Below are positions 52,193 through 63,947 of a stretch of 64,000 nucleotides of DNA, in pieces. Source of the DNA: Colias croceus (taxonomy: Eukaryota > Arthropoda > Insecta > Lepidoptera > Pieridae); assembly GCF_905220415.1 (NCBI RefSeq), contig NC_059556.1, positions 6,522,501-6,586,500 of the forward strand, in the 5' to 3' direction. The first letter of the stretch is position 1. Each line of letters starts with the position of its first letter. The translations under genes and the position numbers were made by a program. The notes beneath the pieces are model-generated. The model saw only the letters and a program-made list of their open reading frames with translations. It made no database searches and was not told the DNA's origin.

Positions 52193-53213
52193 TGTTTTAA
52201 TTGTTTCTGTAAGATCTCCAAATAAATAGATAAATAAACTAAGTATGTATGTCCATAGTATGTTTTTCCCTTAATGTTAAGTTTAGCCATGTTTTAACAC
52301 AAAGTGGAAAAGGCTTGTAAAGTAGACGTTTTGTTTAAGTTAAACAGCCCCTCTAGAACAATCACAATTTCAATTTGAAGTGAATTATCATTTCAATTGC
52401 CGGCAAATTTATATTCACGACGACTCAATATGCCTGCCCTTAACTGGAAAACCAAGGGGACAATAATCGCACTAAGCTGTCGCTTAAATATAAATTTACA
52501 TAAATACTGGTCAAGAACACATGCATGCGATTTCCTTGTTAAATTAAGTTCTCCACGCGAACGAAGACATCCGACTTTCGACGGACACAGCCGAAGACAC
52601 AAAGCGACCATCTCGATTTAAATACACAAAGAAAATTGTACTTTAATTGTATGCAGATAAGGTTTAATTTCAATTGTGTTGCATTTAAGGCGCAGCAGAT
52701 GTTTTTCACGCGTTTTCGAAGCAACTTTTGTATCATTACGAGATTTTTTCTTGCAAGACATATGCGAATGGCCAGGTAAAGGAAGTAGATAAAGCAGATG
52801 TCTGTTTGGACCCGTTCGGACTTCTGTAAAGTCAAATTAATTAACATTAAGTAAGCGGTAATATACGAAATTTTTCAAGTTTTCTCGCACACAAATAAAA
52901 GAGACACAATTTTGTTAAGACCTTAAATAATTAAATATAAAAGCTGCACAGGAATTCCGAATGTTAATTTCGGAGCAAATAATTTTTTAAACGGTACTGG
53001 TTTTAAAGAGGTAGTAGTCCTATTAATGGCGAGGTTCATAAAATTGTGTGAGTAATTTTTGAGATTATCAATGAATAATTTTAAATATATGTATGAATGA
53101 ACTTAAATTAGCATAATAGTAAAAAATCTATCGCTTCTTGTTTCAACTAATGAATCCTTATAATTTTGTCTTTTGAACATATTTTGAATTAATTCTTGCT
53201 AATCAAGTTTGTA

Positions 53214-53245
53214 CTAATTTATTTTTGAATTCGAAAATAAATTAG
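53214..53245. repeat. Near-perfect 32-bp palindrome centred on GAATTC
   Basis: CTAATTTATTTT-T-GAATTC-G-AAAATAAATTAG: only the T/G pair next to the centre fails to match. Confidence 0.88.
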
Positions 53246-53310
53246 ATTTTTCGTTCGATATTTAGTTATTATATTTGCACATAATTAGTATTATTGATGA
53301 AATGAGATTA

Positions 53311-53483
53311 TCACTACATAGTATAAAACAAAGTCGCTTTCTCTCTCCCTATTTCCCTATGTCCCTTTGTATGCTACGCAACGGATTTTGATGCGGTTTT
53401 TTTTAATAGAGGAAGGAGGAAGTTTTAGTATATAATTTATTAGGTTTTAGACAAAGCGGGCGAAGCCGCGGGCGGTAAGCTAG
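53311..53483 (+). mobile_element. Helitron-like element, family C
   Basis: Begins A|TCACTACATAGTATAAAAC with ACGCAACGGATTTTGATGCG inside. It ends with the strong hairpin GCGGGCGAAGCCGCGGGCGG and AAGCTAG|T. That 3' end is almost identical to the one at 63588-63623. Confidence 0.72.
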
Positions 53484-53734
53484 TTAAATATAAATAGCTG
53501 TTTAATGTAAGCCTGATAATACGTTTCTCTAATTGTTTAAAGTTTAATAAGTAAAGATTTAAAGTTATATAAATAAGTAAAGAAGTAAAGACTTAAGTTT
53601 GCATAAGTAAGTACCTAAATCGTATAAAATATTATTTTAAAGTAAAGTAATTAAATAACTCCGTAATTTTGAACCGTATTCTTATAAAATGTAATAAGTA
53701 GTTTAACTTATGTATAAACAATTTATCCATCCAT

Positions 53735-53956
53735 TTTTTTTTTTTTTTTTTTTTTTTTAACGTTGGGAAATGCCTTTACGCATCCCCCTCGCCAGTTTTA
53801 CTGTCAAAGGGGGTATGTGGGACTCGCACGAAGCCATACCCACTAAAACCCAACGGTAGCCGTCTATCGCCTTGATCGGCGGGGGTTAACAGCCAGGCCT
53901 TATACCCCCGCCGTCTGTGGCGACTGCCGCTTCTTGGCGGCCCTTCGAGGCCCGGG
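53735..53956 (-). mobile_element. Short retroposon (SINE or 5'-truncated LINE) with 12-bp TSD
   Basis: A GC-rich 222-bp insert whose minus-strand 3' end is a pure poly-A (plus strand poly-T from 53735). It is flanked by perfect copies of TTATCCATCCAT at 53723-53734 and 53957-53968, the mark of target-primed reverse transcription. It contains a 62-residue open frame that I do not recognise. The high GC content, unlike its surroundings, and intact tail and TSD suggest a fairly recent insertion. Confidence 0.8.
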
Positions 53957-54838
53957 TTATCCATCCATCCATCTGCCTTATATTAATAACAGAGATGAAA
54001 TTTAATCATTGAGCGGAAACTCTAGCTCTTAACATCATTATGGCGCATTTCTAAATCTACCTACTAAAAGATACCATTTTTTCTTCTTGGCACGTACCAA
54101 ATGTCAGCAGCAGATGTCCATGTGTTAAGATCTCGCGAATTCTTGCCAGATGCTGTGAAATTCAGAAAAACTCAAGACATACGGTGTTCTTTACAAGCAA
54201 TTATCGCCAAATTTGGATTTAAAGTACTTGTTTATAAGGTTCAGAATGGCTTGGTGCTTGCAGGTTGGCAATGTCTTGCAAAACACCTGATTGCCCTTTA
54301 TACAAAAAGGTTTTGTGACTATCTCTAACAAAAGAGTATTGTGCTGTAGTGTCCACGGTAATTTTACGGTTCGATTCGCGTAAGGTATAGTTGTTCACTT
54401 GTGTGCTGTTTTTTTAATGAACAACCAAAAGCACCTTAGAGCAGAATTTGTAAAGTTATGGTATCTCACCTGCAGCAAAGCTTAATAATTGTAAACAGCT
54501 TTAGTCTGCGGTTTCATCCATTACCAACTCAGAGATCAATTATAAAACAACCAGATCAGTAAAATGCTGTTTTAAAATATTTAAAACGTATCTAAGTGTA
54601 TGTATACTACAACAATAACTATAGCAACAATAACTACTTTATTGACCAATTCTCAACACAAGTGTTTCGTTTGATCGCCTCTCTATAGCGCACATACGAA
54701 AATACATAGATGAATCTACGTGGAAATTACCGAGTCGATAAATTCGCGACCTAGCGCTTTTAAAGCTTTGACTCTAGTAAGTAATCTATTAAAACATCCA
54801 CAATCACGTAAGCCATAGTTAGTCAGAGCTAGCATCTC

Positions 54839-55030
54839 CATGTAAAATTATATTGTATATGGACATGATTTTAAAAGATCAACTATGGAGTTTCTTGTCG
54901 GTTCTTCTCCATAGATACTGCTTTCCGAATCGGTGGTAAATTTAAAAACAATGTAATGACGATTCAAAAGTGCTTCTAGTCGTTCTAGAAGAAGTCTAAT
55001 TGAATAAATAAATATTTGAGTTTGAGTTAC
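54839..55030 (+). mobile_element. 3' end of a non-LTR retrotransposon
   Basis: The stretch GAGTTTCTTGTCGGTTCTTC, CTGCTTTCCGAATCGGTGG and CGATTCAAAAGTGCTTCTAG, then GAATAAATAAATATTTGAGT, is a very common dispersed 3' tail in Lepidoptera. Only the untranslated end is present. Family name not assigned. Confidence 0.6.
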
Positions 55031-55325
55031 GCCTAAATTTAACCAATTACCATCAAATATAATAAACTGCATCAATAACCAACCGGCGACAAGTAGCTAG
55101 GATATGTAAATCACGATGATTTTTATCGTCGATATAGATAAGTCGTTTTCCCACAGAGAGCTTCCTGAACAGAATATTAAATGATATAACGGACGTATCT
55201 CAGATCACATATGTATTTCTTATGTTCTTCGTGGATCTGCTGAAACTAAGTATACTTTGTATTCTGTGTTTGTATTTAATATACTGTTATTGTTTTAATT
55301 GTGTCGTGTTACATTTTACTAAAAA

Positions 55326-55400
55326 TATATGCTAATATTTAAAGCTTTTTTGTTTGAACGCGCTAATCTCAGAAACTAATGATCGGAAAAGTTTTGGATA
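55326..55400 (+). mobile_element. Helitron-like family A fragment
   Basis: Only the 5' part is recognisable: GCTAATATTTAAAGC, then TTTGTTTGAACGCGCTAATC and AGAAACTAATGATCGGAAAA, after which similarity is lost. A shorter possible 5' remnant, ATATTATAAAGCTGAAAAGT, lies at about 48533-48552. Confidence 0.55.
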
Positions 55401-56570
55401 AAAATTTGGCAGTACCTACATAGTTTTTCTAGTTTTTACCATGTAGGACTTTCATATGAATTATTAAGCTAGATTAGACCTTTCTTTGCATCTTTCTAAT
55501 TGTACATTTTGCTTTGTGAAGGGAATTATCTGAAATAATAACAAAAATATCACATGGATCTGACAAACTTTTATCCCTGAAATAAGAAACTCAAACCAAT
55601 AAAATTGTTTTTGGTTTTCATATTCTGAAAAGGTGAATCATTATTGGAGCTAATACGTAAGAATCTATAATGTTTCTGCTATAAACATGTTAAATATACT
55701 TATTTTACTTCCACTGTGTATGTGACATTTTTTTATTATTCTTTCAGACGCTGGAAGAATTCAGATTAAATTATGAAAGGAAAAGAAGGTTCTACGGAGC
55801 GAGCTTATATTATTACATACAGCTTTTACTATTTTTTCAACTTTACCAGACGTCTTCAAGGCCTCAGTTGTACCACAAAATAATCGAGTCTACACGTCCA
55901 ATAAATTAAATTAAATCGTGACTCGCTTTGGCAGAATTGGGTAATATCTCAGAATACCGTTAACATGATCGAGTTTATATAAGCTTCTTAAGGTGTATAT
56001 TACAAGATTTCTTCAATATTTGATGTTAGTATAATGCCCATCAGTAAACCGTGGAACGATGATTGTTCTTATACAAATATGTTTATGTAAGGAAATATAA
56101 TATTAATGTTTTATTTAAGGTAATAACGGTATGGTGTTGGATTAATTTCAAGTATTATTGTAATGATTGCTCGTGACTATTTTTAGTAGAATAAAAAAAA
56201 TCTTTCTTAATATTTAAGTTAGATTCAGTATAAACATTTTTCTAAATATTAGAAAGACAGTTCAGTATTTTTTTGAATTATTAAACTACAGTTAGAAATC
56301 AAGCATTTAAATCAGTTGTAAAAAAACTAAAAACACTTTTATCTTTCGCATGTTATAATATCCTAATTATCTTTCTTGCGATAAACATATCCGATTTAAT
56401 GTTTGTAACGTAATCGTGCAAAAATAGACTAAACATAATTTGCATAAAATCCAGCTTACAAACACCATTGATAGAGATACATTTTAATCGAATTAAGAAT
56501 AACTTATGATAAGTTTTAAAACATAGTAAATATGAAAAAAAATTATAGTAGTCTAGGACCTAGGTAATAG

Positions 56571-56826
56571 GTAGCTTTCCGCCGGCGCCGCGGCGGCTGC
56601 GTCCGCGGTTTCAAAGAAAAACCAAGCATAGTTCCAGCTTCCGTGGGATTTCCGGAATAAAAGTTAAAACCTATCCTAAGTGTTAATCTATGTACCCTCT
56701 TTATATGTGCTAAATTACGTTGTAATCGGTTCAGAAGTATTAGTGTGAAAGAGTAACAAACATACTTACATACACATACACATCCATCCATCCTCACAAA
56801 CTTTCGCATTTATAATATTAGTAGGA
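56571..56826 (-). mobile_element. Helitron-like element, family B, reverse orientation
   Basis: The minus-strand reading begins A|TCCTACTAATATTATAAAT and carries GGATGGATGGATG with a TGTATGTG-type run. It then shows CTGAACCGATTACAACG and TTTATTCCGGAAATCCC and ends CGGCGGAAAGCTAC, a mutated CTAG. A CGCCGCGGCGCCGG patch near the end expands the usual 3' hairpin. Confidence 0.72.
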
Positions 56827-58049
56827 TAGACCTCTCCTTTCTTTACTTACCTACTTACTATCAATAATTTAAATACGAAATATTAGCAGTACCTACCTAT
56901 TCCGTTTATTTCCTTATCTAATTTCCAACTGCAATGTAAAAAGTGTTTCTGTGTCGAGTTGGCGCCGTTTGTTTATAAATTATTTTACTCTCTACTTCCG
57001 TAACACAATTTTATTGCTAATATGATTTACGAATATATTTATGTATTTCTAATATATTTTCTATAGAAATATATAAAATTTATTATGAAACACATGACTC
57101 ATCACTGTCTAAGCTTTGCGCAAGTATATAACAGGCTTTTAAACGCCGATGGTATCGAATTGACGACATACATTGCCCTCTATGTTAACAATTTTCACTG
57201 CTCATCTCATACTTAACAAGCAATGGATAAAACATACCTGTTTTTATTATCGCGGTCAACAACATACATTGCGCTATTTCATCTACACTTAGTATTGCGA
57301 TGTAATACTGGAAGAGCGATGGATAAGCAATCATTAGATTGCTTCTAAAATCGTGGTAGGTCTAACTAAGCATCTGTTTACACGAAGCTGTTATTATGTG
57401 ATATTTTATGGAGAATGCTCTATGCTTTTTGTTACACTTTACGCATAATAATGAGTCTATATTTAGATCGCATTATATACCTTGTTTGTCTGTTTGATCT
57501 TATGTGCTGAGCTTTGCTATTTGCATCTTAAAATGGTTATGTTATTGAAGAATATTGAGAGCTTTTGTAGTTCGTTGTGAATTTTTAACAAAATCATTTT
57601 GTAGCGTAATTGTAATTAGGTACTAATTATTATAATATATTTGATTTGAATACATTTGTATGTTTAAATTTTATATGAATAATACGGAATGCTTTTAATG
57701 TAATGACATACTTATGTTTAATTAACTTATTTTTATATATTTCCAGACGTTATACAGAATATCTAAAAAAAACACCGATTATTTTTTTGCGTTGAAACGA
57801 ACCAACCTCGTTACATTCACACTTACTGATTATTAGTAGGATATGATACACATAATATTATTCATTAGATTTACATTTCCGATCCTATTTTAAATATCTG
57901 ATGAGAACTACACTCACTTATGTAAACAAGAATTATTTTATTTTAAGAACAAGAGTCATGGTCATTTCTTATAAAAGTTAAAATTCTAAGAGGAAATTTT
58001 CGGTTTATTCTCAAACATTAAGAGTTTCTAATAAGAAAATCCTATCATA

Positions 58050-58248
58050 TCCTACTAATATTATAAATGAGATAGTGAGAGGATGGATGTATGTGTATGT
58101 ATGTATGTTTGTTACTCTTTCTCGCAAATACTACTGAACCGATTATATAGAGAGTTAGAACTTAGACATGGAATAGGTTTTATCCCGGAAATACCAGGGG
58201 AGCGGGAACTTCGCGGGTTTTTCTTTGAAAACGCGGGTGGAAAGCTAG
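58050..58248 (+). mobile_element. Helitron-like element, family B
   Basis: Starts A|TCCTACTAATATTATAAAT, has a GTATGTATGTATG run, TACTACTGAACCGAT, GGTTTTATCCCGGAAAT, and ends GGGTGGAAAGCTAG|T. Clearly the same family as 34246-34455. Confidence 0.78.
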
Positions 58249-60583
58249 TTGATAATTAACAAAACATTTGAATTAATTATTTTAAGTAATGAGATTCTAA
58301 TATATTGAATAAGCATTAATCGTTCTCAATTATTATTAATTACTTATGATCAAACTATTAGTAGATCACGATTCTGTCGGAAATCCAAAGCTTTTTCATA
58401 ATTGATAGTTTAATGAGCCAGTTCATTTATTGCACCTGTTTTGTGGAAATTTACCATTTATAATAACTTTCTATTTTAGTATGCGTTTAGTATTTTTGTT
58501 TGAGTGATTGGAAAGTATCGTTTTTAAAACAACTACCTAGATTGTTCTTTGATTTGACAAATCTAGAAATTTCTTTGTTGGCATTTTTTAACACATTTAT
58601 TATATTAAAAGCTTACCTAATAATTATATTAACACAGCAGCCTCATATTTATGATTAAGACAAGTAGTTAATTATTACAATAAAATGATTTAAAACTATA
58701 GTTTAACGCAAAACTTAACATTACATTTGACAATCCAAAACGCTTTTCTATTACCTAAGTAAGTAGTATCTACTGCAGTAAACTTTTACATATTTATATG
58801 AAAGTCATTGTAATTGTGTACTAATAGCCAATAAAGGTCAAGTCTATCATTAAACAGGCGATGCCCAAACGAATTAGCCAGCAAACTAAGTAAAAGGCAA
58901 AATTGGACTATTGCAGTCTCAGTTCCGACGGACGATTATACCTCGCATATCCGACTTCGTTCCCACGGCGTCCACAAACAGGTTATTATTAAAACCTAAC
59001 TCTATACACGAACGAAAATGCACTCCAATTACAAGGCATAAAACTCGTTTTTGAATACACAACACCTAGGCTGTATGTACGAGGCATCACAGAAAACAGA
59101 CTCAAAAGTGGATTGGATTCAAATTTCGAAATAAAACATTCTAGAATTTGATTTTCGTATTTGAAATTGTCATTTGTTCGTTTGTCATTATTAGAATTTG
59201 CAGATAAAAAATAATGAAGACTCATGACTTACAATAATTAGAGGAAAGTCGAATTGTTTCTTAGTCGCATCTATCTAGTAGATTATTAGAACATGATATT
59301 AATTAAACCTCCTCCTAACTCCTATTGTATGTATATGTAATGTAAAGTTGCATTGCTTCATAATTTAGTCTTTATAACTAAAATATTGTAAATATATGAA
59401 ACCTCACAATAATATAGGTACGAACAAAAATTAAAGTCAATTCTAAGGCTCACCCTGGATCACTCACAAAATTCAATGCATTATAAATATGGATTCCCAA
59501 TTCCCATATCATGATAAACGTTCAAACCGGGTCAATCAAGCAAAAAACACGGCTTTTAGCGATTTAATCCCACATTAGCAATTCGCATTACACAAATCAT
59601 GGCATTTCTTAGAACGGCTGTTTACAAAACCATATAAAGTACTTTAACCTTTGATACGTGATCCGAAAATATAATTGTATTCCCAAAAAGTGCGTTTCTG
59701 AGATAGTTAGGTATGGTAATCGTGGTATACCGTGGAATACTAAAATGTATGCTACAGTATTCATATTTTATGGCCAAGATAAGTGTCGAGATGTTGAGAT
59801 CTTTAAATAATGTATAGCTTAAAGAATACTAATATAACCTCGCTAAAATAAAGTAAGATAAGTGTACATAGTTTGAATTAAATCTAGCCCTTCGAAGTGG
59901 GTCAAAATTAAAAGTAGAGTCTAATTACTAATATACAAATATGCATACATACATTCAGGTGAAGCTAATAAAAAAGCGTGTTAAAATTGCTTCAAAGGGC
60001 ATTGCTGTCTTTCACTTCTTACAAAATAAACTAAATGATAAGAATGAACAATGATTGGATTATAACGAATCACTAATTTATATTATAGTTTTACTTTTAG
60101 GGCTATTTTTTACATTGAATACGGCCATCAAAATGACGTAATGAAAATATTGCACAGCATGCACTTAAGCGATTAAAAAAATAAATAAAATTTAAACTAA
60201 CGCTCCACAAACCACGACTTTCAAATTAAGAATTCATAACTTTTTTATACACTATATGCATGTCTGTTCAAACACATTATTAGGTTGAGTTTAACTTTCT
60301 CTAAGAGAAAATGTACGAAGCATTCACTTACGTTTGCTGTAAACAAAGAGATTGTCATTTCCTTTTATAGATTTGTATATTCTTTAAATCAATAGTTTTC
60401 AATATTAGCTATTGTATGTGGTGTTAAATAAAGGAGGGCAATACATGATACACAAATGTCAAACAACTTAAATAATAGCAATGTGCACACTATTTATATA
60501 GAATAGTTGAAAGTACTGTACATAATTATTTATTTCATTTTTAATTAAAGTGAAAACTTACTATTTCTATAGATGAACATATA

Positions 60584-60779
60584 TCTATACTAATATTATA
60601 AAGCTGAAGAGTTTGTTTGTTTGAACGCGCTTATCCCGAGATAAGCGCGTTACCGATAACTACTGGTCCGATCTGAAAAATTCTTTCGGTGTTAGATAGC
60701 TCATTATCAAGGAAGGCTATCATTATGCTGAGACCAACAGGAGCGGAGCGACGCGGGCGAAACCGCGAAGCGGAGCTAG
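60584..60779 (+). mobile_element. Helitron-like element, family A, with internal fold-back
   Basis: A well preserved copy. It is preceded by A, starts TCTATACTAATATTATAAAG, ends CTAG and is followed by T, as expected for Helitron insertion between A and T. It has the 3' hairpin GCGGGCGAAACCGC. Unlike every sister copy it contains a perfect 12-bp hairpin (60624-60651) in place of the normal CGCTAATCTCAGGAAC segment. Confidence 0.82.
60624..60651. repeat. Perfect hairpin, 12-bp arms, loop CCGA, inside a Helitron copy
   Basis: AACGCGCTTATC, CCGA, GATAAGCGCGTT. The five other substantial family A copies read AACGCGCTAATCTCAGGAAC or a close variant at this place and have no second arm, so the inverted arm is specific to this copy. 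Confidence 0.92.
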
Positions 60780-61635
60780 TTAAAAATAAGCACCATGAAT
60801 TGTTTGAACTCTTTGTTCTCTTTAGTCTTCTATCTAAAAAAAACTTCCACGTGAAAATTGAAAGTTGATACATAATAATATTTTTATAAATTGTGACATT
60901 TTACCAAATTAACAAAACTTATGTTATGCCTACGTTTCAAGAAATGTGTCTTCGTTAGAATATTATGTTTGAAAATATTATCTTAAAACATTTAATTACT
61001 CATAATAATTGACTTTATCTCCTCTGTTTATGCAGTTTACGCTTCGTGAAGATATCAGGTATTATTAGTTAAGATTCTAGTTTCCTTGAGTTATCATTTA
61101 TCATTAAGATGTAATTTTGATTATCTGGAAATAATTGCACTATACATTGTCAGGCTTTTCCGCTTGAAATATATTAATTCTATAATAAGTTTTGAAGTTT
61201 CAATGATGATCCTTTTATGTATAAATAAATAAAAGGATAAACAAACGACTGAAGATAAGTAACATTTAAAAAAGTTAAGTAGTCTAATAAAAGTTCTCTA
61301 CAGAAGAATTTTATCAGTTGAAATTTTTAACACAATTTTTCATACAAATACAATACAAAATATTTTACAATTTTCATACATAAATCCCAGTTAAAAATGA
61401 CGTAGTCGGGCAAGGAACTTGTATTAGATTCAATTATTGAGATTAACTCACTTTTCATTCAATAAATCACTCGCTCTTGACATTAATAATGTCTAAATCA
61501 GTTCGTTCTAAATAATTCAATTAAATGACGCTAATTGTTAATTTAAATTGTTTTAAAACGATCAACCGATGATTTCCAATATAATTATATTTATTATATT
61601 CACGTAATAATCAATATCGTACATAAAGTTATAAT

Positions 61636-62054
61636 GCTACGTCTAAACAGAGCTAACAATGGCGAACATTGCTCGCGAACGCGAAAGAAGATAATTGATT
61701 GTTTTACAAAAGATAGAGTCGTGTTAATGATAATGATATTTTTGTTACAGACTTGGAACTGGAGTTGGATACCCTATCTGCAGAAAGTTTACTAGTAGAG
61801 TACATATTTAGCGTCCGGCCTATACCTACAGATTGGATGAATATGGAAATTGCACCAAGATGATATTATTATCATGATTATTAGCCTCAAAATATGTTAT
61901 TGCTTCAGTATAAGTTTTATTTAAAAATAATATAGAACATAATTTAATACCACAATATAAGTTTCGGCTGCACTTAATTACTACAAAAGCTCGATATAAA
62001 ATTCAGTTACATGTCTGCTCTACATAAAATTATGATTGTCTCTGTGTAGACGCA
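61636..62054. mobile_element. Candidate MITE with terminal inverted repeats
   Basis: TACGTCTAAACAGAG at the left and CTCTGTGTAGACGCA at the right are inverted copies with few mismatches, about 420 bp apart. The interior is AT-rich and non-coding. I cannot define a target duplication, so this remains a candidate. The patch at 31807-31876 (GGCGGGTCCACACAGAGC ... CAGTGTGTACCAGGC) has similar ends and may be a related, shorter unit. Confidence 0.4.
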
Positions 62055-62515
62055 CCACGCAGTTACGTCCAAGTTCAATCAGCATGACATAATCTGTAAT
62101 TATTATTCGTCGCTGAAGGTCTGATGATTTCATTCCATATCTGCTGCAATCATAGATGCAATCAGGTATTATTGTTTTAAGAATTGTTTATTATTTCTCT
62201 GCTTAATGATGGTAAATAGTTGCTTCCTCTTGATTCTGATTGTTAGGGTATGAATTATTATTGAGGAACTAGTATGCTTAGTATAGTTTGATAAGGTCAA
62301 GTGTAGTGTAATTATTGCTTGATGGTGTTGATGATTTGCTCATATCAATGCTAAGGACAAAGAAAGATATGGGATCTTTTGATTCTTATAGTATGTTTTA
62401 GTGTAATTTAATTGTTAAATTAATACATAAATCAATAATATATTGCGCTTTTTATTGCTAATTAGAAACTATTAAGAGCGACCTAACGGTAATTTGACAA
62501 TATTCTTATAATACA

Positions 62516-62640
62516 CTAGCTGTCCTGGCAAACGATTGTTGCTCTTACGGGTATGTATGAAAATTAGACGTTGGCTGATTATTAAATCTACCCACGAGGC
62601 ATACAAAATTTTATGAGAATTAAGTCCAGCAGTAAAGTAA
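62516..62640 (-). mobile_element. Helitron-like 3' fragment
   Basis: The plus strand begins ACTAGCTGTCCTGGCAAACG and later has TTTTATGAGAATTAAGTCCA. Read on the minus strand this is a degraded body ending GCTAG|T, a common lepidopteran repeat end. The 5' end is not recognisable. Confidence 0.45.
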
Positions 62641-63462
62641 GTACATACAATTACTCTTTTATATATGTTTAAATTTGATTATTAAATTTTAATTATGTAC
62701 TTGTACATTTACATGGTTCACCAATTATTGTACCATACAAAGACTAAGCATTATTGCAAAATGGATGCGTCAGAGACGGTGGGCGTGGCGTGCATTGCGA
62801 TCTTCCGACCTTGATCACACCGTGGGACGCTGCATCATTTCTAACCAAGCTTCTGTGATAGACTTGCCTATTTATTACAATTAGATTCTAGTTCTGATTC
62901 ATATAATGTTACGGAAGGATTGCTTCATGTTGTTGAAATGTGTGGTGGAGTTTAAAAGAACAAAAACACTGTTTTCCATATAACTGATTATCGCAGCTTT
63001 TTAAAGAAGGAGAGATTGCATCAAACCATGTATAGAGAAGTTTAACAAAACAACAAATAAATAAACGTTTGAATTGTATGTCTTTATTCTTTTTTTACAA
63101 CCATTGAATTGAAATAAAGTTAATATTATAATTTATAAGGTAATTTCATTTCCGAATTGAAACTTCTTTAGGCGCGTTGAAAGTAAAACTTCAAGGTCGC
63201 GTCATGGCAATACCGTCACATCATTGAGTACGGCAACGATTTGAATTTGAATCTTGCCAAAGAAGTCTCACTTCTGACGCGTGTGCTCGGCACACACGCT
63301 CTTTTTTGTTATTTTACATAGTTAAATCAACTTAAAGAGAATGTAATGCGTAACTCTATCTTTTAAAATACCAATTAGTATAACAGCTACTGCTAGCACA
63401 ATCTACAAGGTTCCGAGTTTTCCTGATTTCTAAGAAAATACATCTTCTTTAATATATATAAA

Positions 63463-63623
63463 TCTCGTGTCACAATGTTTGTCCTCAATGGACTCTTAAA
63501 CCACTTAACCGATTATAATAAAATTCGCACACCATGTGCAGTTCGATCCAACTTGAGAGATAGGATAGTTTAAATCTCAAATCGTTTTAGAGAAAGCGGG
63601 CGAAGCCGCGGGCGGTAAGCTAG
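63463..63623 (+). mobile_element. Helitron-like element, family C-type 3' end
   Basis: Begins A|TCTCGTGTCACAATG, contains CCACTTAACCGATTATAAT, and ends AAAGCGGGCGAAGCCGCGGG then CGGTAAGCTAG|T. It shares its last 35 or so bases with 53311-53483 but has a different body, so two families share one 3' end. Confidence 0.7.
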
Positions 63624-63743
63624 TAAAATTATAAATAGCATTGTCGGCGTTTTCAATTAAACAATTTGTGCATTATCTTAATACCATCTAGTAATTATTT
63701 TATACGAGAAAACTCGTGTTATTTTTAATGTTTCCATTATCAA

Positions 63744-63947
63744 CTACAAGCTGCGCTCCGCGGTTTCACCCGCGTGGCTCCGCTCCTGTTGGTCTCACCG
63801 TAATGAAGTTATAGCCTTATAGCCTTCCTCGATAAATGGGCTATCACACCCCGAAAGAAATTTTCGAATCGGACCAGTAGTTATTGAGAGTAGCGCGTTC
63901 AAACAAACAAACAAACAAACTCTTCAGCTTTATAATATTAGTATAGA
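63744..63947 (-). mobile_element. Helitron-like element, family A, reverse orientation
   Basis: Reverse complement begins A|TCTATACTAATATTATAAAG, runs through the TTTG tract and the ACTGGTCCGATTCGAAAAT core, and ends near CGCGGAGCGCAGCTTGTAG. The terminal CTAG is mutated. It is the only complete family A copy in minus orientation. Confidence 0.78.

Noticed and set aside
54101..54328. 75-residue open frame as a small gene
   Set aside because: No motif, no conserved start context, and no neighbours suggesting a gene; length is within chance expectation.
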